Assembly (NCBI RefSeq): GCF_010728325.1
Contig: NZ_AP022570.1
Span: 1,736,001 to 1,800,000, forward strand
Length of the DNA: 64,000 bases
From: Mycolicibacterium poriferae
GTDB lineage: Bacteria; Actinomycetota; Actinomycetes; Mycobacteriales; Mycobacteriaceae
Direction of reading: 5' to 3'
A program made the position numbers and the translations under genes. Positions 28,835 through 38,587 of this stretch are shown here, piece after piece. The notes under the pieces were generated by a model. The model worked only from the letters and a program-made list of their open reading frames with translations, was not told where the DNA came from and searched no databases. The first letter of the stretch is position 1. Each line of letters starts with the position of its first letter.

Positions 28835-28868
28835 TGCAACCGTGCTGCAACGGTTCCGCGCGTAGGTT
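28835..28868 (+). promoter_or_regulatory. Shared direct-repeat promoter, site A (aldehyde dehydrogenase)
   Basis: TGCAACC-GTGC-TGCAACG at 28835-28852 is followed after exactly 10 bases by the -10 box TAGGTT (28863-28868). The same layout recurs at sites B (35511-35544) and C (36324-36357). Half-sites are 11 bases apart, so on one DNA face, in the place of a -35 element. ATG of the dehydrogenase is at 28903. The element also contains AACCGT-N6-ACGGTT, which might be read by the adjacent TetR protein. Confidence 0.75.
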
Positions 28869-28902
28869 GAGTGACGCACCACACACGAGCAGGAGACTCA
28901 CC

Positions 28903-30423
<1,521 letters not shown>

Positions 30424-30426
<3 letters not shown>

Positions 30427-30445
30427 CGAGCGCTTGCGCGAGGAA
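30424..30445 (+). repeat. Short dispersed repeat at a stop codon (copy 2)
   Basis: 22-base element beginning at the TGA of the aldehyde dehydrogenase gene, identical at 21 of 22 bases to the copy at the infA stop (7752-7773). The single change (C to T inside GAGCGCTTG) breaks the central palindrome. Confidence 0.6.
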
Positions 30446-30470
30446 CAGAGCACCCTGATCCCCTGGACGC

Positions 30471-30506
30471 AAACTCGCACGGATTTCCCTCGATCCGTGC
30501 GAGTTT
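30471..30506 (+). terminator. Strong terminator after aldehyde dehydrogenase
   Basis: AAACTCGCACGGAT pairs perfectly with ATCCGTGCGAGTTT (14 base pairs, 8-base loop), followed by GTGTTTCC. It ends the dehydrogenase transcript before the glycerol kinase promoter. Confidence 0.85.
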
Positions 30507-30666
30507 GTGTTTCCACCGGTAGTCGCCGGACATGCCCAAGCACAGCAACGGTTTTCGGCCCCACCGTTCGGATAGTTTGCGGCAATCCGGCCTGACTCCG
30601 CACCACGGCCGATAGGTTGGACGGTGTCACCGGCGGGGCGCCGGTCGAGGATTCAAGGAGCGGGAA

Positions 30667-32184
30667 TTGGGCGACTTCGTAGCTGCTATCGACCAAGGAA
30701 CGACCAGCACCAGGGCGATGGTGTTCGACCACGCCGGCCGCGAGGTGGCCCGACACCAGCTCGAGCACGAGCAGATCCTGCCCCGCGCCGGATGGGTGGA
30801 GCACAACCCCGTCGAGATCTGGGAGCGCACCGGCTCGGTCTTGCAGACGGCGCTGAACAAGTCCGATCTGTCTGCCCAGGACGTGGTCGCCCTCGGTATC
30901 ACCAACCAGCGCGAGACCGCGCTGGTGTGGAACCGCAAGACCGGCCGGCCCTACTACAACGCGATCGTGTGGCAGGACACCCGCACCGACCGGATCGCCT
31001 CGGCGCTGGATCGTGACGGCCGCGGCGACGTCATCCGCCAGAAGGCCGGTCTGCCGCCGGCCACGTACTTCTCCGGCGGCAAGATCCAGTGGATCCTGGA
31101 GAATGTCGACGGGGTGCGTGAGGCTGCCGAACGTGGTGACGCCATCTTCGGCACCTGTGACACCTGGGTGCTGTGGAACCTCACCGGTGGTACCCGCGGC
31201 GGGGTGCACATCACCGACGTGACCAATGCCAGCCGCACCATGCTGATGAACCTGGAGACGCTGGACTGGGACGATGAACTGTTGTCGTTCTTCGACATTC
31301 CGCGCCAGATGCTGCCCGCCATTGCTTCGTCGTCGTCGCCGGACGCCTACGGCGTGACGCATCCGGCCGGTCCGCTGGACACCGAGATCCCGCTGACCGG
31401 CATCCTGGGTGACCAGCAGGCCGCGATGGTGGGTCAGGTGTGCCTGAGTTCCGGTGAGGCCAAGAACACCTACGGCACAGGCAACTTCCTGCTGCTCAAC
31501 ACCGGTGAGAAGATCGTGCGCTCCGAGCACGGGCTGCTGACCACCGTGTGTTACCGCTTCGGCGACGCCAAACCGGTCTACGCCCTGGAAGGGTCCATCG
31601 CGGTGACCGGCTCGGCGGTGCAGTGGCTGCGCGACCAGCTCGGCATCATCAGCGGTGCGGCACAGAGTGAATCGCTGGCCCGCCAGGTCGAGGACAATGG
31701 CGGCGTGTACTTCGTGCCCGCGTTCTCCGGGCTGTTCGCCCCCTACTGGCGTTCCGACGCCCGCGGCGCGATCGTAGGGCTGAGCCGCTTCAACACCAAC
31801 GCCCATCTGGCCCGTGCCACGCTGGAGTCGATCTGTTACCAGTCGCGCGACGTCGTCGACGCGATGGAAGCCGACAGCGGTGTGCATCTGGAGGTACTCA
31901 AGGTCGACGGTGGCATCACCGCCAACGAACTGTGCATGCAGATCCAGGCCGACGTGCTCGGCGTCGACGTGGTCAAGCCCGTCGTCGCCGAAACCACCGC
32001 GCTGGGTGCGGCGTACGCCGCCGGGCTGGCGGTCGGGTTCTGGAAGGACGAGCAGGAGTTGCGCGCCAACTGGCAGGAGGGGCAGCGCTGGTCACCCGAC
32101 TGGAGCGAGGAGCAGCGCGAGTCCGGGTACGCGGGCTGGCAGAAGGCCGTTCAGCGCACGCTGGACTGGGTGGACGTCGACTGA
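30667..32184 (+). CDS. glpK: Glycerol kinase
   Basis: 505 residues. FGGY-family kinase that turns glycerol into sn-glycerol 3-phosphate. Seen: ATP-binding start [16 protein letters not shown], the glycerol-site stretch [14 protein letters not shown] and [10 protein letters not shown], and the phosphate region [12 protein letters not shown]. The start is TTG 30667 with AAGGAG at ideal distance; no ATG or GTG fits, so a weak start may limit translation. A TAGGTT -10 candidate lies at 30613-30618, the same hexamer as in the dehydrogenase promoter, but without the TGCAACG repeats. It works with the aquaglyceroporin encoded nearby. Confidence 0.95.
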   Translation: MGDFVAAIDQGTTSTRAMVFDHAGREVARHQLEHEQILPRAGWVEHNPVEIWERTGSVLQTALNKSDLSAQDVVALGITNQRETALVWNRKTGRPYYNAIVWQDTRTDRIASALDRDGRGDVIRQKAGLPPATYFSGGKIQWILENVDGVREAAERGDAIFGTCDTWVLWNLTGGTRGGVHITDVTNASRTMLMNLETLDWDDELLSFFDIPRQMLPAIASSSSPDAYGVTHPAGPLDTEIPLTGILGDQQAAMVGQVCLSSGEAKNTYGTGNFLLLNTGEKIVRSEHGLLTTVCYRFGDAKPVYALEGSIAVTGSAVQWLRDQLGIISGAAQSESLARQVEDNGGVYFVPAFSGLFAPYWRSDARGAIVGLSRFNTNAHLARATLESICYQSRDVVDAMEADSGVHLEVLKVDGGITANELCMQIQADVLGVDVVKPVVAETTALGAAYAAGLAVGFWKDEQELRANWQEGQRWSPDWSEEQRESGYAGWQKAVQRTLDWVDVD

Positions 32185-32197
32185 CCGCCCGGCGCCG

Positions 32198-32233
32198 GGC
32201 CGGCGTCAGCCCGAAAAGGCTGCGACGCCGGCC
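32198..32233. terminator. Bidirectional hairpin between glpK and the HbpS-like gene
   Basis: GGCCGGCGTC pairs with GACGCCGGCC and the stem is continued inward by AGCC/GGCT around loop CGAAAA (two-base bulge). It lies at the meeting point of the two convergent genes and covers the stop of the HbpS-like gene. Confidence 0.65.
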
Positions 32234-32610
32234 TCGGCCACCGCGACGTCCTGAGCAGCGCTGCCGGCGCTGACGCCGATCGCGCCGACCGTAACGCCGT
32301 CGAGTTGGAGCGGGATGCCGCCGCCGAACACCACAAGTCCACCGGAGAGCTGTTCGAGTCCGTACAGCTCGGCGCCCGGCTGCACCAGGTCCATCAGGGC
32401 GGCGGTGGGCGCGTTCATCAACACCGATGTGGTGGCTTTGCGCGTGGAGATGTCGATGCTGGCTTTGATCGCACCGTCCATGCGGGCGAATGCGACCAGA
32501 TGCCCGCCGTCGTCGACCACGGCGATGTTCATCGGCTGACCGATCTCGTCGGCTTTGGCGATGGCGGCCTCCAGGACGGCCTGTGCTTTCGTCAACGGCA
32601 ACGAGGTCAT
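32206..32610 (-). CDS. HbpS/GlcG-family protein (PduO C-terminal-like domain)
   Basis: 134 residues, one GlcG/HbpS-type domain (formerly DUF336): LTKAQAVLEAAIAKADEIG, VVDDGGHLVAFARMDGA, then VVFGGGIPLQLDGVTVGAIGVSAG. Family members bind heme or cobalamin-related cofactors; the same fold is the C-terminal half of PduO, the adenosyltransferase of propanediol pathways. Here it is a separate protein, with no adenosyltransferase domain. No signal peptide, so cytosolic. Its place next to glpK and the aquaporin in a B12-enzyme block suggests a helper role for the dehydratase or its cofactor (inference). ATG 32610 was used. Confidence 0.85.
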   Translation of the reverse strand: MTSLPLTKAQAVLEAAIAKADEIGQPMNIAVVDDGGHLVAFARMDGAIKASIDISTRKATTSVLMNAPTAALMDLVQPGAELYGLEQLSGGLVVFGGGIPLQLDGVTVGAIGVSAGSAAQDVAVAEAGVAAFSG

Positions 32611-32779
32611 TGGTCAGCCTTTCGAAAGAGCGGTACGGCAACTGTTTTGAGTTCGGTACCGATGTTATGGCCTGGGGCGCCGAGACACACCGTGTTCGTG
32701 CGGCTTCGGCGCCGCCGGGGCCGCCAACCTAACCGAAAGCCCAGTGCTTCGGCCAGTTGCCGGTTGGGACCTCGCCTGT

Positions 32780-32797
32780 AGCGCGGGTTTCCGCGCT
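32780..32797 (+). promoter_or_regulatory. Hairpin in the leader of the aquaglyceroporin gene
   Basis: AGCGCGG-GTTT-CCGCGCT, a perfect 7-base-pair stem with a 4-base loop, 47 bases before the GTG start. Could be an operator or an mRNA structure. The 233-base divergent region around it must hold promoters for both the HbpS-like and aquaporin genes; no TGCAACG repeat is seen there. Confidence 0.4.
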
Positions 32798-32843
32798 GCG
32801 CGGCCTGACACTGGCAGGACACCCACTTCGGAAAGGCTGGGCA

Positions 32844-33554
32844 GTGTCGTACACCGACATCTTCATCTGGGAGCTCCTGGGCACCGGCGTACTCGTGTTG
32901 ATCGGTAATGGATCCGTCGCGGCGGTGGTGCTGAAGAACTCGTTCTCGCACGGCGGCGGCGGAGATTGGCTCGTCATCGTATTGGGTTGGGGCTTCGGCG
33001 TCTTCACCGGCGCCAGCATCGCCGAGCCGTCGGGCGCGCACATCAACCCCGCGGTGACGTTGGCGGTGGCCATCAACGGCGGCATCTCCTGGGGCAGTGT
33101 GCCGTTCTACATGGGTGGCCAGTTGCTGGGCGGCATCATCGGCGCGGTTCTGTGCTGGGCGGCGTTCAAACTGCAGTACGACCACAACGACGACAACTCC
33201 GGCACCCGGGCGATCTTCTGCACGGCGCCTGCGATCCGCAGCACCGGCTGGAACCTCGTCACCGAGGTGATTGCGACCTTCGTATTGCTGCTGTGGATCT
33301 TCACCACCCCGGCGGTCAACGACACGCTGGGTTACGCCGGAGTCACGTTCGTGATCATGGCCATCGGGTTCGGCCTCGGTGGTCCCACCGGCTACGCCAT
33401 CAACCCCGCCCGCGACCTCGGTCCCCGCATCGCATATGCGCTGCTACCCATCAAGGGCAAGGGTGACCCGCTGTGGTCCTACTCCTGGGTGCCCATCGTC
33501 GGCCCCTTCATCGGGGCGGCGCTGGCGGCGCTGCTGGCCGGCGCACTCACCTGA
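32844..33554 (+). CDS. glpF: Aquaglyceroporin (GlpF-like)
   Basis: 236 residues, MIP-family channel with six helices. Both pore motifs are present: NPA at 68-70 (GAHINPAVTL) and NPA at 187-189 followed by Arg-Asp (NPARDLGPR); the Asp after NPAR is the mark of glycerol-conducting GlpF channels rather than water channels. It passes glycerol and small diols through the inner membrane. GTG 32844 was chosen, with GAAAGG upstream. Convergent with the SUMT gene, and divergent from the HbpS-like gene. It would feed both glycerol kinase and the diol dehydratase. Confidence 0.92.
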   Translation: MSYTDIFIWELLGTGVLVLIGNGSVAAVVLKNSFSHGGGGDWLVIVLGWGFGVFTGASIAEPSGAHINPAVTLAVAINGGISWGSVPFYMGGQLLGGIIGAVLCWAAFKLQYDHNDDNSGTRAIFCTAPAIRSTGWNLVTEVIATFVLLLWIFTTPAVNDTLGYAGVTFVIMAIGFGLGGPTGYAINPARDLGPRIAYALLPIKGKGDPLWSYSWVPIVGPFIGAALAALLAGALT

Positions 33555-33581
33555 GGCTCTCAGCGCCCGCGAAAGCGTCTG

Positions 33582-34700
33582 TCAGGCCTGCATGATGGCG
33601 ACCGGCTGGACGGACTCGGCGGTGACCCGCCCGGGGACGAATCCGGCCACCGCGCCGATCACGGTCGTCGCGGGCGGGCCGATCCGGGCGAACCGGGCAG
33701 CCTGCGCGATCGTGGCCAGGGTGGCACGCACCTGCCGCTGGCTGGACAGGCATCCGTCGGCGATCACCGCGGCCGGGGTGCCAGGATCGAGCCCGGCCTC
33801 GGTGAGCGCGCGGCTGATGGCTTCGAGGTTGGCGACGGCCATCATCAACACGATGGTGGTGTTCGCCTGCGCCAGCGCGGCGTAGTCGACGGTGGAGTCG
33901 GGGTGCCCCGGCGGTACGTGCCCGGAGACGACCGTGAACCCCTGGGTGAGGCCACGATGGGTGACCGGGATGAGCGCAGCGGCGGGCGCGGCGATCGAGG
34001 CGCTGACGCCCGGGATCACGTCGACCAGAATGCCGGCGCGTGAGCAGTGGTCGAGTTCCTCGCCGCCCCGGCCGAAGACGAATCCGTCTCCGCCCTTGAA
34101 CCGGACGACGGTGCGGCCCGCTGCGGCATGCTCGACGAGCAGCGCGTTGATGGTGCTCTGCTCGGTGCGTCGCCCGCCGGGGATCTTGGAGACGTCGACG
34201 ATCTCGGCCTCCGGTGCGAGGGTGGCCAGCGCCGCAACCGGTGCCAGCCGGTCGGTGACGATCACGTCCGCGGCGGCCAGCGCGTCGCGCCCGGCGACGG
34301 TCAACAGGCCGGGGTCGCCGGGGCCACCGCCGACGATGACGACCCGGCCGTGCCCCGCACGGACGGCGGTGGGCGCGGCGGGCGGTTCGGCGCAGATGCA
34401 GAGCCGGTCGAGTTGTTCTGCCTGTCGCGCGATGTCGCGGTCGCCCTCCCGGCTGCCGGTGTGCGCGAAAACGACTGCCGCGGAGCGGATGTCGGTGGCC
34501 GTCGGCTCGCGCCGGTGCAGCGTGAGCAGGCCGCGTTCGGCGAGGTCGTCGAAGTACGGGGCGGGGGAGGGGCAGACGATGGTCAGCACGGCCCCGGCAT
34601 CGACCAGCGCCGCTGCGGTGGAGATGGCGCGCGCCGACGCTCCGGCGAGCAGGACGGGACGTCCGTGTACCGGTAACTCGACGGTGACGCCCGCGGTCAT
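33582..34700 (-). CDS. cobA: Uroporphyrinogen-III C-methyltransferase with degenerate N-terminal domain
   Basis: 372 residues. The C-terminal part (about 118-360) is a tetrapyrrole methylase of SUMT type: VVIVGGGPGDPGLLTVAG, the SAM-site stretch RFKGGDGFVFGRGGEE and IPGVSASIAAPA. It makes precorrin-2, the branch point to cobalamin and siroheme. The N-terminal 110 residues resemble the precorrin-2 dehydrogenase module of CysG, but the usual GGG-x-VA NAD loop reads LAGASARAIS, so dehydrogenase activity is doubtful. It lies 28 bases after the LuxR-like gene and probably shares its promoter (site B), coupling corrin synthesis to the B12 enzyme. Confidence 0.85.
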   Translation of the reverse strand: MTAGVTVELPVHGRPVLLAGASARAISTAAALVDAGAVLTIVCPSPAPYFDDLAERGLLTLHRREPTATDIRSAAVVFAHTGSREGDRDIARQAEQLDRLCICAEPPAAPTAVRAGHGRVVIVGGGPGDPGLLTVAGRDALAAADVIVTDRLAPVAALATLAPEAEIVDVSKIPGGRRTEQSTINALLVEHAAAGRTVVRFKGGDGFVFGRGGEELDHCSRAGILVDVIPGVSASIAAPAAALIPVTHRGLTQGFTVVSGHVPPGHPDSTVDYAALAQANTTIVLMMAVANLEAISRALTEAGLDPGTPAAVIADGCLSSQRQVRATLATIAQAARFARIGPPATTVIGAVAGFVPGRVTAESVQPVAIMQA

Positions 34701-34728
34701 CGGTTCGTCCCGACGGTGGCCGAAGCCA

Positions 34729-35478
34729 TCACCGTCCCCCGATCACCCTGCCGCGCAACGCCGTCGACACCAGCGCAGCCCTGCGGTGCACACCGAATTT
34801 GCCCATGATGTTGTGCAGGTGGAACTTCACCGTCGCCTCGCTGATGAACAGGTTGCGCGCGATGGTGCGGTTGTCCAGGCCGTCGGTGAGCAGGTGCAGT
34901 ACCTCGTGCTCCCGACGCGTCAACACCGGTGTGCACGCGTCATCCGGCGAGGCGACCGGCGCGCGCAGCCGGGTGATCACGGCGTTCGCGCACGATGCGT
35001 CCAGCGCGTTGTGCCCGGCGGCCACCCGCATCAGGGTGGCGAGCAACTCGTGGGAGGTCGACCGCCGGTCGATCAGTCCGTCGGCGCCCGCCCTGATCAG
35101 ATCCAGGGGGTCGGTCTGGGGGTCGTCGGTGTCGATGACGACGACCACCTTCGGCCGCGGATGCAGATCGGCGAGCAGCGTGGGTAGCGTGACGTCGCGG
35201 TCGGTGCCGAACACCAGCAGGTCCGGTCGCAGGCTCTGCAGCCGGCCCACCAGTTCCGCCCCGGGCCGCATGTTGCCGACGAGCAGGACGCTGTCGGTGC
35301 GCGACATCATGTGCACCAGGCCGTGCCGGAGCAGTTCGTCGTCGGTCACCACCGCTGCCCGCATGCGGCGCGACGACACCAAACCCCTTCGTGCGCTGGG
35401 AATTTGGGCGCTTCGGGCAAGGTCGGCGCGCGGCGGGGGCGCGGTGCGCACTGCGTAGTCGCTGGGGGACAAACTCAT
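34729..35478 (-). CDS. LuxR/NarL-type regulator with degenerate receiver
   Basis: 249 residues. A 38-residue leader, receiver-like domain (about 39-150) and LuxR helix-turn-helix (about 182-245, LTRREHEVLHLLTDGLDNRTIARNLFISEATVKFHLHN). The acidic pair DD (46-47) is kept, but the phospho-acceptor Asp is replaced by Gly91 (PDLLVFGTD), and the usual Lys near GADGLIDRR is not found. It is therefore probably not controlled by a histidine kinase; none is encoded nearby. ATG 35476-35478 has GGAG at good distance. Site B of the shared promoter lies 49 bases upstream, so it may autoregulate and be the activator of the diol regulon (inference). Confidence 0.87.
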   Translation of the reverse strand: MSLSPSDYAVRTAPPPRADLARSAQIPSARRGLVSSRRMRAAVVTDDELLRHGLVHMMSRTDSVLLVGNMRPGAELVGRLQSLRPDLLVFGTDRDVTLPTLLADLHPRPKVVVVIDTDDPQTDPLDLIRAGADGLIDRRSTSHELLATLMRVAAGHNALDASCANAVITRLRAPVASPDDACTPVLTRREHEVLHLLTDGLDNRTIARNLFISEATVKFHLHNIMGKFGVHRRAALVSTALRGRVIGGR

Positions 35479-35510
35479 CGGTGACTCCGTCCGGTCGGTC
35501 GGCGGGCCGA

Positions 35511-35544
35511 ATGCTAATGAGGCCTGCGTTGCATCGACGTTGCA
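35511..35544 (-). promoter_or_regulatory. Shared direct-repeat promoter, site B (LuxR-like regulator)
   Basis: Read on the minus strand: TGCAACG-TCGA-TGCAACG (35544 to 35527), then exactly 10 bases, then TAGCAT (35516 to 35511) as -10. Same spacing and direction as sites A and C. Drives the regulator and probably the SUMT gene. Confidence 0.78.
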
Positions 35545-35572
35545 ATGAGACGGCCGGACCCGATGGCGGCGC

Positions 35573-36304
35573 TCAGCGGGGTGAGTCGGCGCCGTGCAGC
35601 ACGCAGTCGCCGCACAGGCCCCCGTGCGGTGCCTGATAGAACAGGCAGCAGCTGCGCCTGCGGAACGCACCGTTGGCAGTGTCGACGGTCCCGCGCAGCC
35701 TCTGCGTGCCGGCCAGCGCGGTGACGAGCTGGCGGCCCGCGCTCACCAGCGACCGGTCGGTCATGCCCAGCACGGTCACCGCTCCGTTGGCCGACGAGAC
35801 CACGTTGCCCCACATGACCTGCGGAGACAGTGCGACGTCGGCGTGCAGGCGGTCGATCAGCGGCGCCAGGGCGTCGCCGAGCAGCGCGGTGTCGATGGCG
35901 CGGGCGGCGGCGCGAGCGTCCCCGGTGTCGCGCCACTCGAGCTCGGTGGCGCCGAACTGCACCGAATGCCCCGCGGTGCGCCAGCGCAGCGAGCGCGCGG
36001 TCAACATGGGAACGGCGCGCAGTGCGGCGAACGATCCGAGCGCCGGTGACATCAGGCGCGCCGCTATCGCCATCTGCAGCGAGGACGCGGCCACCCGCAC
36101 CGGGACAGCGGTGGGCGCGCACCCCGAGAAGTCGGCGATCGCCGCCCGCGTGGCACCCACCCGATCGGCGAGGGTCGCTGTGTCGAGCAGCTCGGCGACG
36201 GGCCGCCAGCCGGAGCCCGTCGCCGAGTCCAGCGCGAAGTACCCGCCGAGGCGGGCAACGCGTTCCGGCACGGCCGGGTCGGTGTGGTCGTCCATCGGGC
36301 GCAC
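35573..36304 (-). CDS. FhuF-type 2Fe-2S protein (ferric reductase-like)
   Basis: 243 residues. The C terminus carries Cys219, Cys220, Cys231 and Cys234 in the pattern CC-10x-C-2x-C, the 2Fe-2S ligand set of FhuF siderophore-iron reductases. The rest is a helical FhuF-like domain. No iron-uptake gene lies near. It is divergent from the dehydratase operon, with site C between them, and upstream of the regulator-SUMT pair. In this setting it could supply electrons for cobalamin or corrinoid reduction, a role filled by PduS elsewhere; this is inference, and siderophore reduction remains possible. Confidence 0.8.
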   Translation of the reverse strand: MRPMDDHTDPAVPERVARLGGYFALDSATGSGWRPVAELLDTATLADRVGATRAAIADFSGCAPTAVPVRVAASSLQMAIAARLMSPALGSFAALRAVPMLTARSLRWRTAGHSVQFGATELEWRDTGDARAAARAIDTALLGDALAPLIDRLHADVALSPQVMWGNVVSSANGAVTVLGMTDRSLVSAGRQLVTALAGTQRLRGTVDTANGAFRRRSCCLFYQAPHGGLCGDCVLHGADSPR

Positions 36305-36323
36305 ACGCTAGTACCGGCGAAAC

Positions 36324-36357
36324 TGCAACGTCGGTGCAACGCGACCCGAGCCACACT
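36324..36357 (+). promoter_or_regulatory. Shared direct-repeat promoter, site C (dehydratase operon)
   Basis: TGCAACG-TCGG-TGCAACG at 36324-36341, then 10 bases, then CACACT (36352-36357), which keeps the A2 and T6 positions of a TANNNT -10. The small dehydratase subunit starts at 36428. The oppositely oriented FhuF-like gene starts at 36304, 20 bases from the repeat, so the site could influence both. Confidence 0.75.
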
Positions 36358-36427
36358 GGTTCACGGACTTTCCCAAGTCACGACACACCCGGGCGGCCGG
36401 TGCCGCCCCGTATCGCTGGAGAAGTGC

Positions 36428-36856
36428 ATGACGGAACCTGACCTCGACCCCGCGGTGGACTACCCGTTGAGCGTGAACCGCAGGGACCTGCTGGTCACGC
36501 CCACCGGCAAGCCGCTGGATGCCATCACGATGCCCGCGGTGATGGCCGGCGACGTGGACGCCGCCGATCTGCGGATCACACCGGAGACGTTGCGGTTGCA
36601 GGCCCAGATCTCGGAGAAGTCCGGCCGCCCCGCGCTGGGCGCGAACCTGCGTCGCGCCGCGGAGATGACCGCGCTGTCCGACGAGCGGGTCCTGCAGATC
36701 TACAACGCGCTGCGCCCGAACGCGTCGAGCAGGGCTGAGCTGGAGGCGATCGCCGACGAACTGTCCTCGACCTACCACGCGGAACTGCTCGCCGCGTTGG
36801 TGCGCGAAGCCGCGGAGGTCTACGAGCGCCGCGACATTCTGGCCACGAGCGAATAG
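36428..36856 (+). CDS. pduE: Diol/glycerol dehydratase small (gamma) subunit
   Basis: 142 residues. Matches PduE/DhaB3 across its length: DYPLSVNRRDLLVTPTGKPL, RITPETLRLQAQI, RAAEMTALSDERVLQIYNALRP. The subunit packs against the large subunit in the (alpha-beta-gamma)2 enzyme that converts 1,2-propanediol to propionaldehyde or glycerol to 3-hydroxypropionaldehyde using adenosylcobalamin. GGAGAAG precedes ATG 36428. In the classical pdu and dha operons this subunit comes last; here it comes first, 12 bases before the large subunit. Confidence 0.93.
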   Translation: MTEPDLDPAVDYPLSVNRRDLLVTPTGKPLDAITMPAVMAGDVDAADLRITPETLRLQAQISEKSGRPALGANLRRAAEMTALSDERVLQIYNALRPNASSRAELEAIADELSSTYHAELLAALVREAAEVYERRDILATSE

Positions 36857-36868
36857 GAGAGACCACCC

Positions 36869-38587
36869 ATGACTGCAGTTGCCCCTCAGGGTTCCCCGCT
36901 CGACGGGGTGCGTCACTCGCTGCGCACCGAGGTGCTGGAGAACCGGCCGGTCAACCTCGACGGGTTCGTCGAGGAATGGCCCGAGGTCGGCATGGTCGCG
37001 ATGGACAGCCCCTTCGACCCCGCGCCCAGCGTGCGGGTGCAGGACGGGGTGATCGTCGAGATGGACGGCGTCGCACGCGCCGACTTCGACTCCATCGACC
37101 AGTTCATCGCCGACCATGCGATCGACATCGAGACCACCGAGGATTCGATGGCGTTGCCGGCCGTCGAGATCGCCCGGATGCTGGTCGACCCGAACACCTC
37201 CCGCAGCGACGTCATCGCCGTGACCAAGGGGCTGACCCCGGCGAAACTGCTCGAGGTCGCCAAGACGATGAACATCGTCGAGATCATGATGGGGATGCAG
37301 AAGATGCGTGCCCGTCGGACCCCGGCGAACCAGGCGCACTGCACCAGCGCGCGGGACAACCCGGTGCAGGTGGTGTGTGAGGCGGCCGAAGCCTCGATCC
37401 GCGGATTCTCCGAGGTGGAAACGACTTTGGGCGTGGTGCGCTACGCCCCGTTGGTGGCCATGGCGTTACAGATCGGCAGCCAGGTCGGCGAGGGCGTGGC
37501 GTTGACCCAGTGTGCCCTCGAAGAGGCCACCGAACTCGAACTCGGCATGCGCGGCATCACCGCCTATGCCGAGACGATCTCGGTGTACGGCACCGAACCG
37601 GTGTTCGTCGACGGTGACGACACCCCCTGGTCGAAGGCGTTCCTGGCCGCGGCCTACGCCTCCCGGGGCATCAAGATGAGGTTCACCTCGGGCACCGGCT
37701 CGGAGGTGCAGATGGGTAACGCCCAGGGCAAGTCGATGCTGTACCTGGAGATCCGCTGCATCCTGGTCACCAAGGGCGCCGGTGTGCAGGGGCTGCAGAA
37801 CGGCTCGATCTCCTGCATCGGCGTGCCGGGCGCGGTTCCGGCCGGAATCCGCGCGGTGGCTGCCGAGAACATGATCGCCTCGGCAGTCGACCTGGAATGC
37901 GCCTCGGGCAACGACCAGTCGTTCTCGCATTCGCCGATGCGCCGCACCGCCCGGTTGATGCCGCAGATGATGCCCGGCACCGACTTCGTCTGCTCCGGAT
38001 ACTCCGCGACACCCAACTACGACAACATGTTCGCCGGCTCCAACGTCGACAGCGACGACTTCGACGACTTCAACACCATTCAGCGCGATCTGCAGATCGA
38101 CGGCGGCCTGCGCCACGTCAAGGAGGACGACATCCTCGCCGTGCGCACCCGGGCCGCTAAAGCGCTGCAGGCGGTGTTCGACTACCTGGATCTGCCGTCG
38201 ATCTCCGACGCGGAGATCGACGCGGCGGTGTACGCCAACGGCTCGGCCGACCTGTTGCCCCGCGACGTGCTGGAGGACCTCAAGGGTGCCCAGCAGGTCA
38301 TGGACCGCGGCATCACCGGCCTGGATCTGGTGAAGGCGCTCGAGTCGACCGGTTTCTCCGATGTCGCCGCCAACCTGCTGGCCGTGCTGCGTCAGCGGGT
38401 CTCCGGTGACCTGCTGCAGACCTCGGCGATCATGACCCCGGCCCTGGAACCGCTGTCGGCGGTCAACGACGCCAACGACTACCAGGGGCCGAGCACCGGC
38501 TACCGCCCGTCGGGAGCGCGGTGGGAAGAGATGAAGAAACTGCGACACGTGACCAGCGCGTCGAACCCCGAGATGGAGGTCGAGTGA
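36869..38587 (+). CDS. pduC: Diol/glycerol dehydratase large (alpha) subunit
   Basis: 572 residues, full length for the TIM-barrel large subunit of adenosylcobalamin-dependent dehydratase. Residues matching the Klebsiella oxytoca catalytic set are kept with an offset of 14: His157 (His143), Glu184 (Glu170) and Asp349 (Asp335, in [11 protein letters not shown]); the substrate-site Ser315 and Gln350 also match. Signature stretches [14 protein letters not shown] and [17 protein letters not shown] are present. Sequence alone does not decide between glycerol and 1,2-propanediol as main substrate. The stop overlaps the medium subunit start (GTGA), so translation is coupled. No encapsulation peptide or shell genes were seen. 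Confidence 0.95.
   Translation: MTAVAPQGSPLDGVRHSLRTEVLENRPVNLDGFVEEWPEVGMVAMDSPFDPAPSVRVQDGVIVEMDGVARADFDSIDQFIADHAIDIETTEDSMALPAVEIARMLVDPNTSRSDVIAVTKGLTPAKLLEVAKTMNIVEIMMGMQKMRARRTPANQAHCTSARDNPVQVVCEAAEASIRGFSEVETTLGVVRYAPLVAMALQIGSQVGEGVALTQCALEEATELELGMRGITAYAETISVYGTEPVFVDGDDTPWSKAFLAAAYASRGIKMRFTSGTGSEVQMGNAQGKSMLYLEIRCILVTKGAGVQGLQNGSISCIGVPGAVPAGIRAVAAENMIASAVDLECASGNDQSFSHSPMRRTARLMPQMMPGTDFVCSGYSATPNYDNMFAGSNVDSDDFDDFNTIQRDLQIDGGLRHVKEDDILAVRTRAAKALQAVFDYLDLPSISDAEIDAAVYANGSADLLPRDVLEDLKGAQQVMDRGITGLDLVKALESTGFSDVAANLLAVLRQRVSGDLLQTSAIMTPALEPLSAVNDANDYQGPSTGYRPSGARWEEMKKLRHVTSASNPEMEVE

Noticed and set aside
30541..30618. A fourth copy of the TGCAACG direct repeat before glycerol kinase
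   Set aside because: Only a single AGCAACG half-site is found, at the wrong distance from the TAGGTT box.
36305..36427. Possible cobalamin riboswitch before the dehydratase operon
   Set aside because: The region is only 123 bases, shows no B12-box-like sequence and is explained by the direct-repeat promoter.
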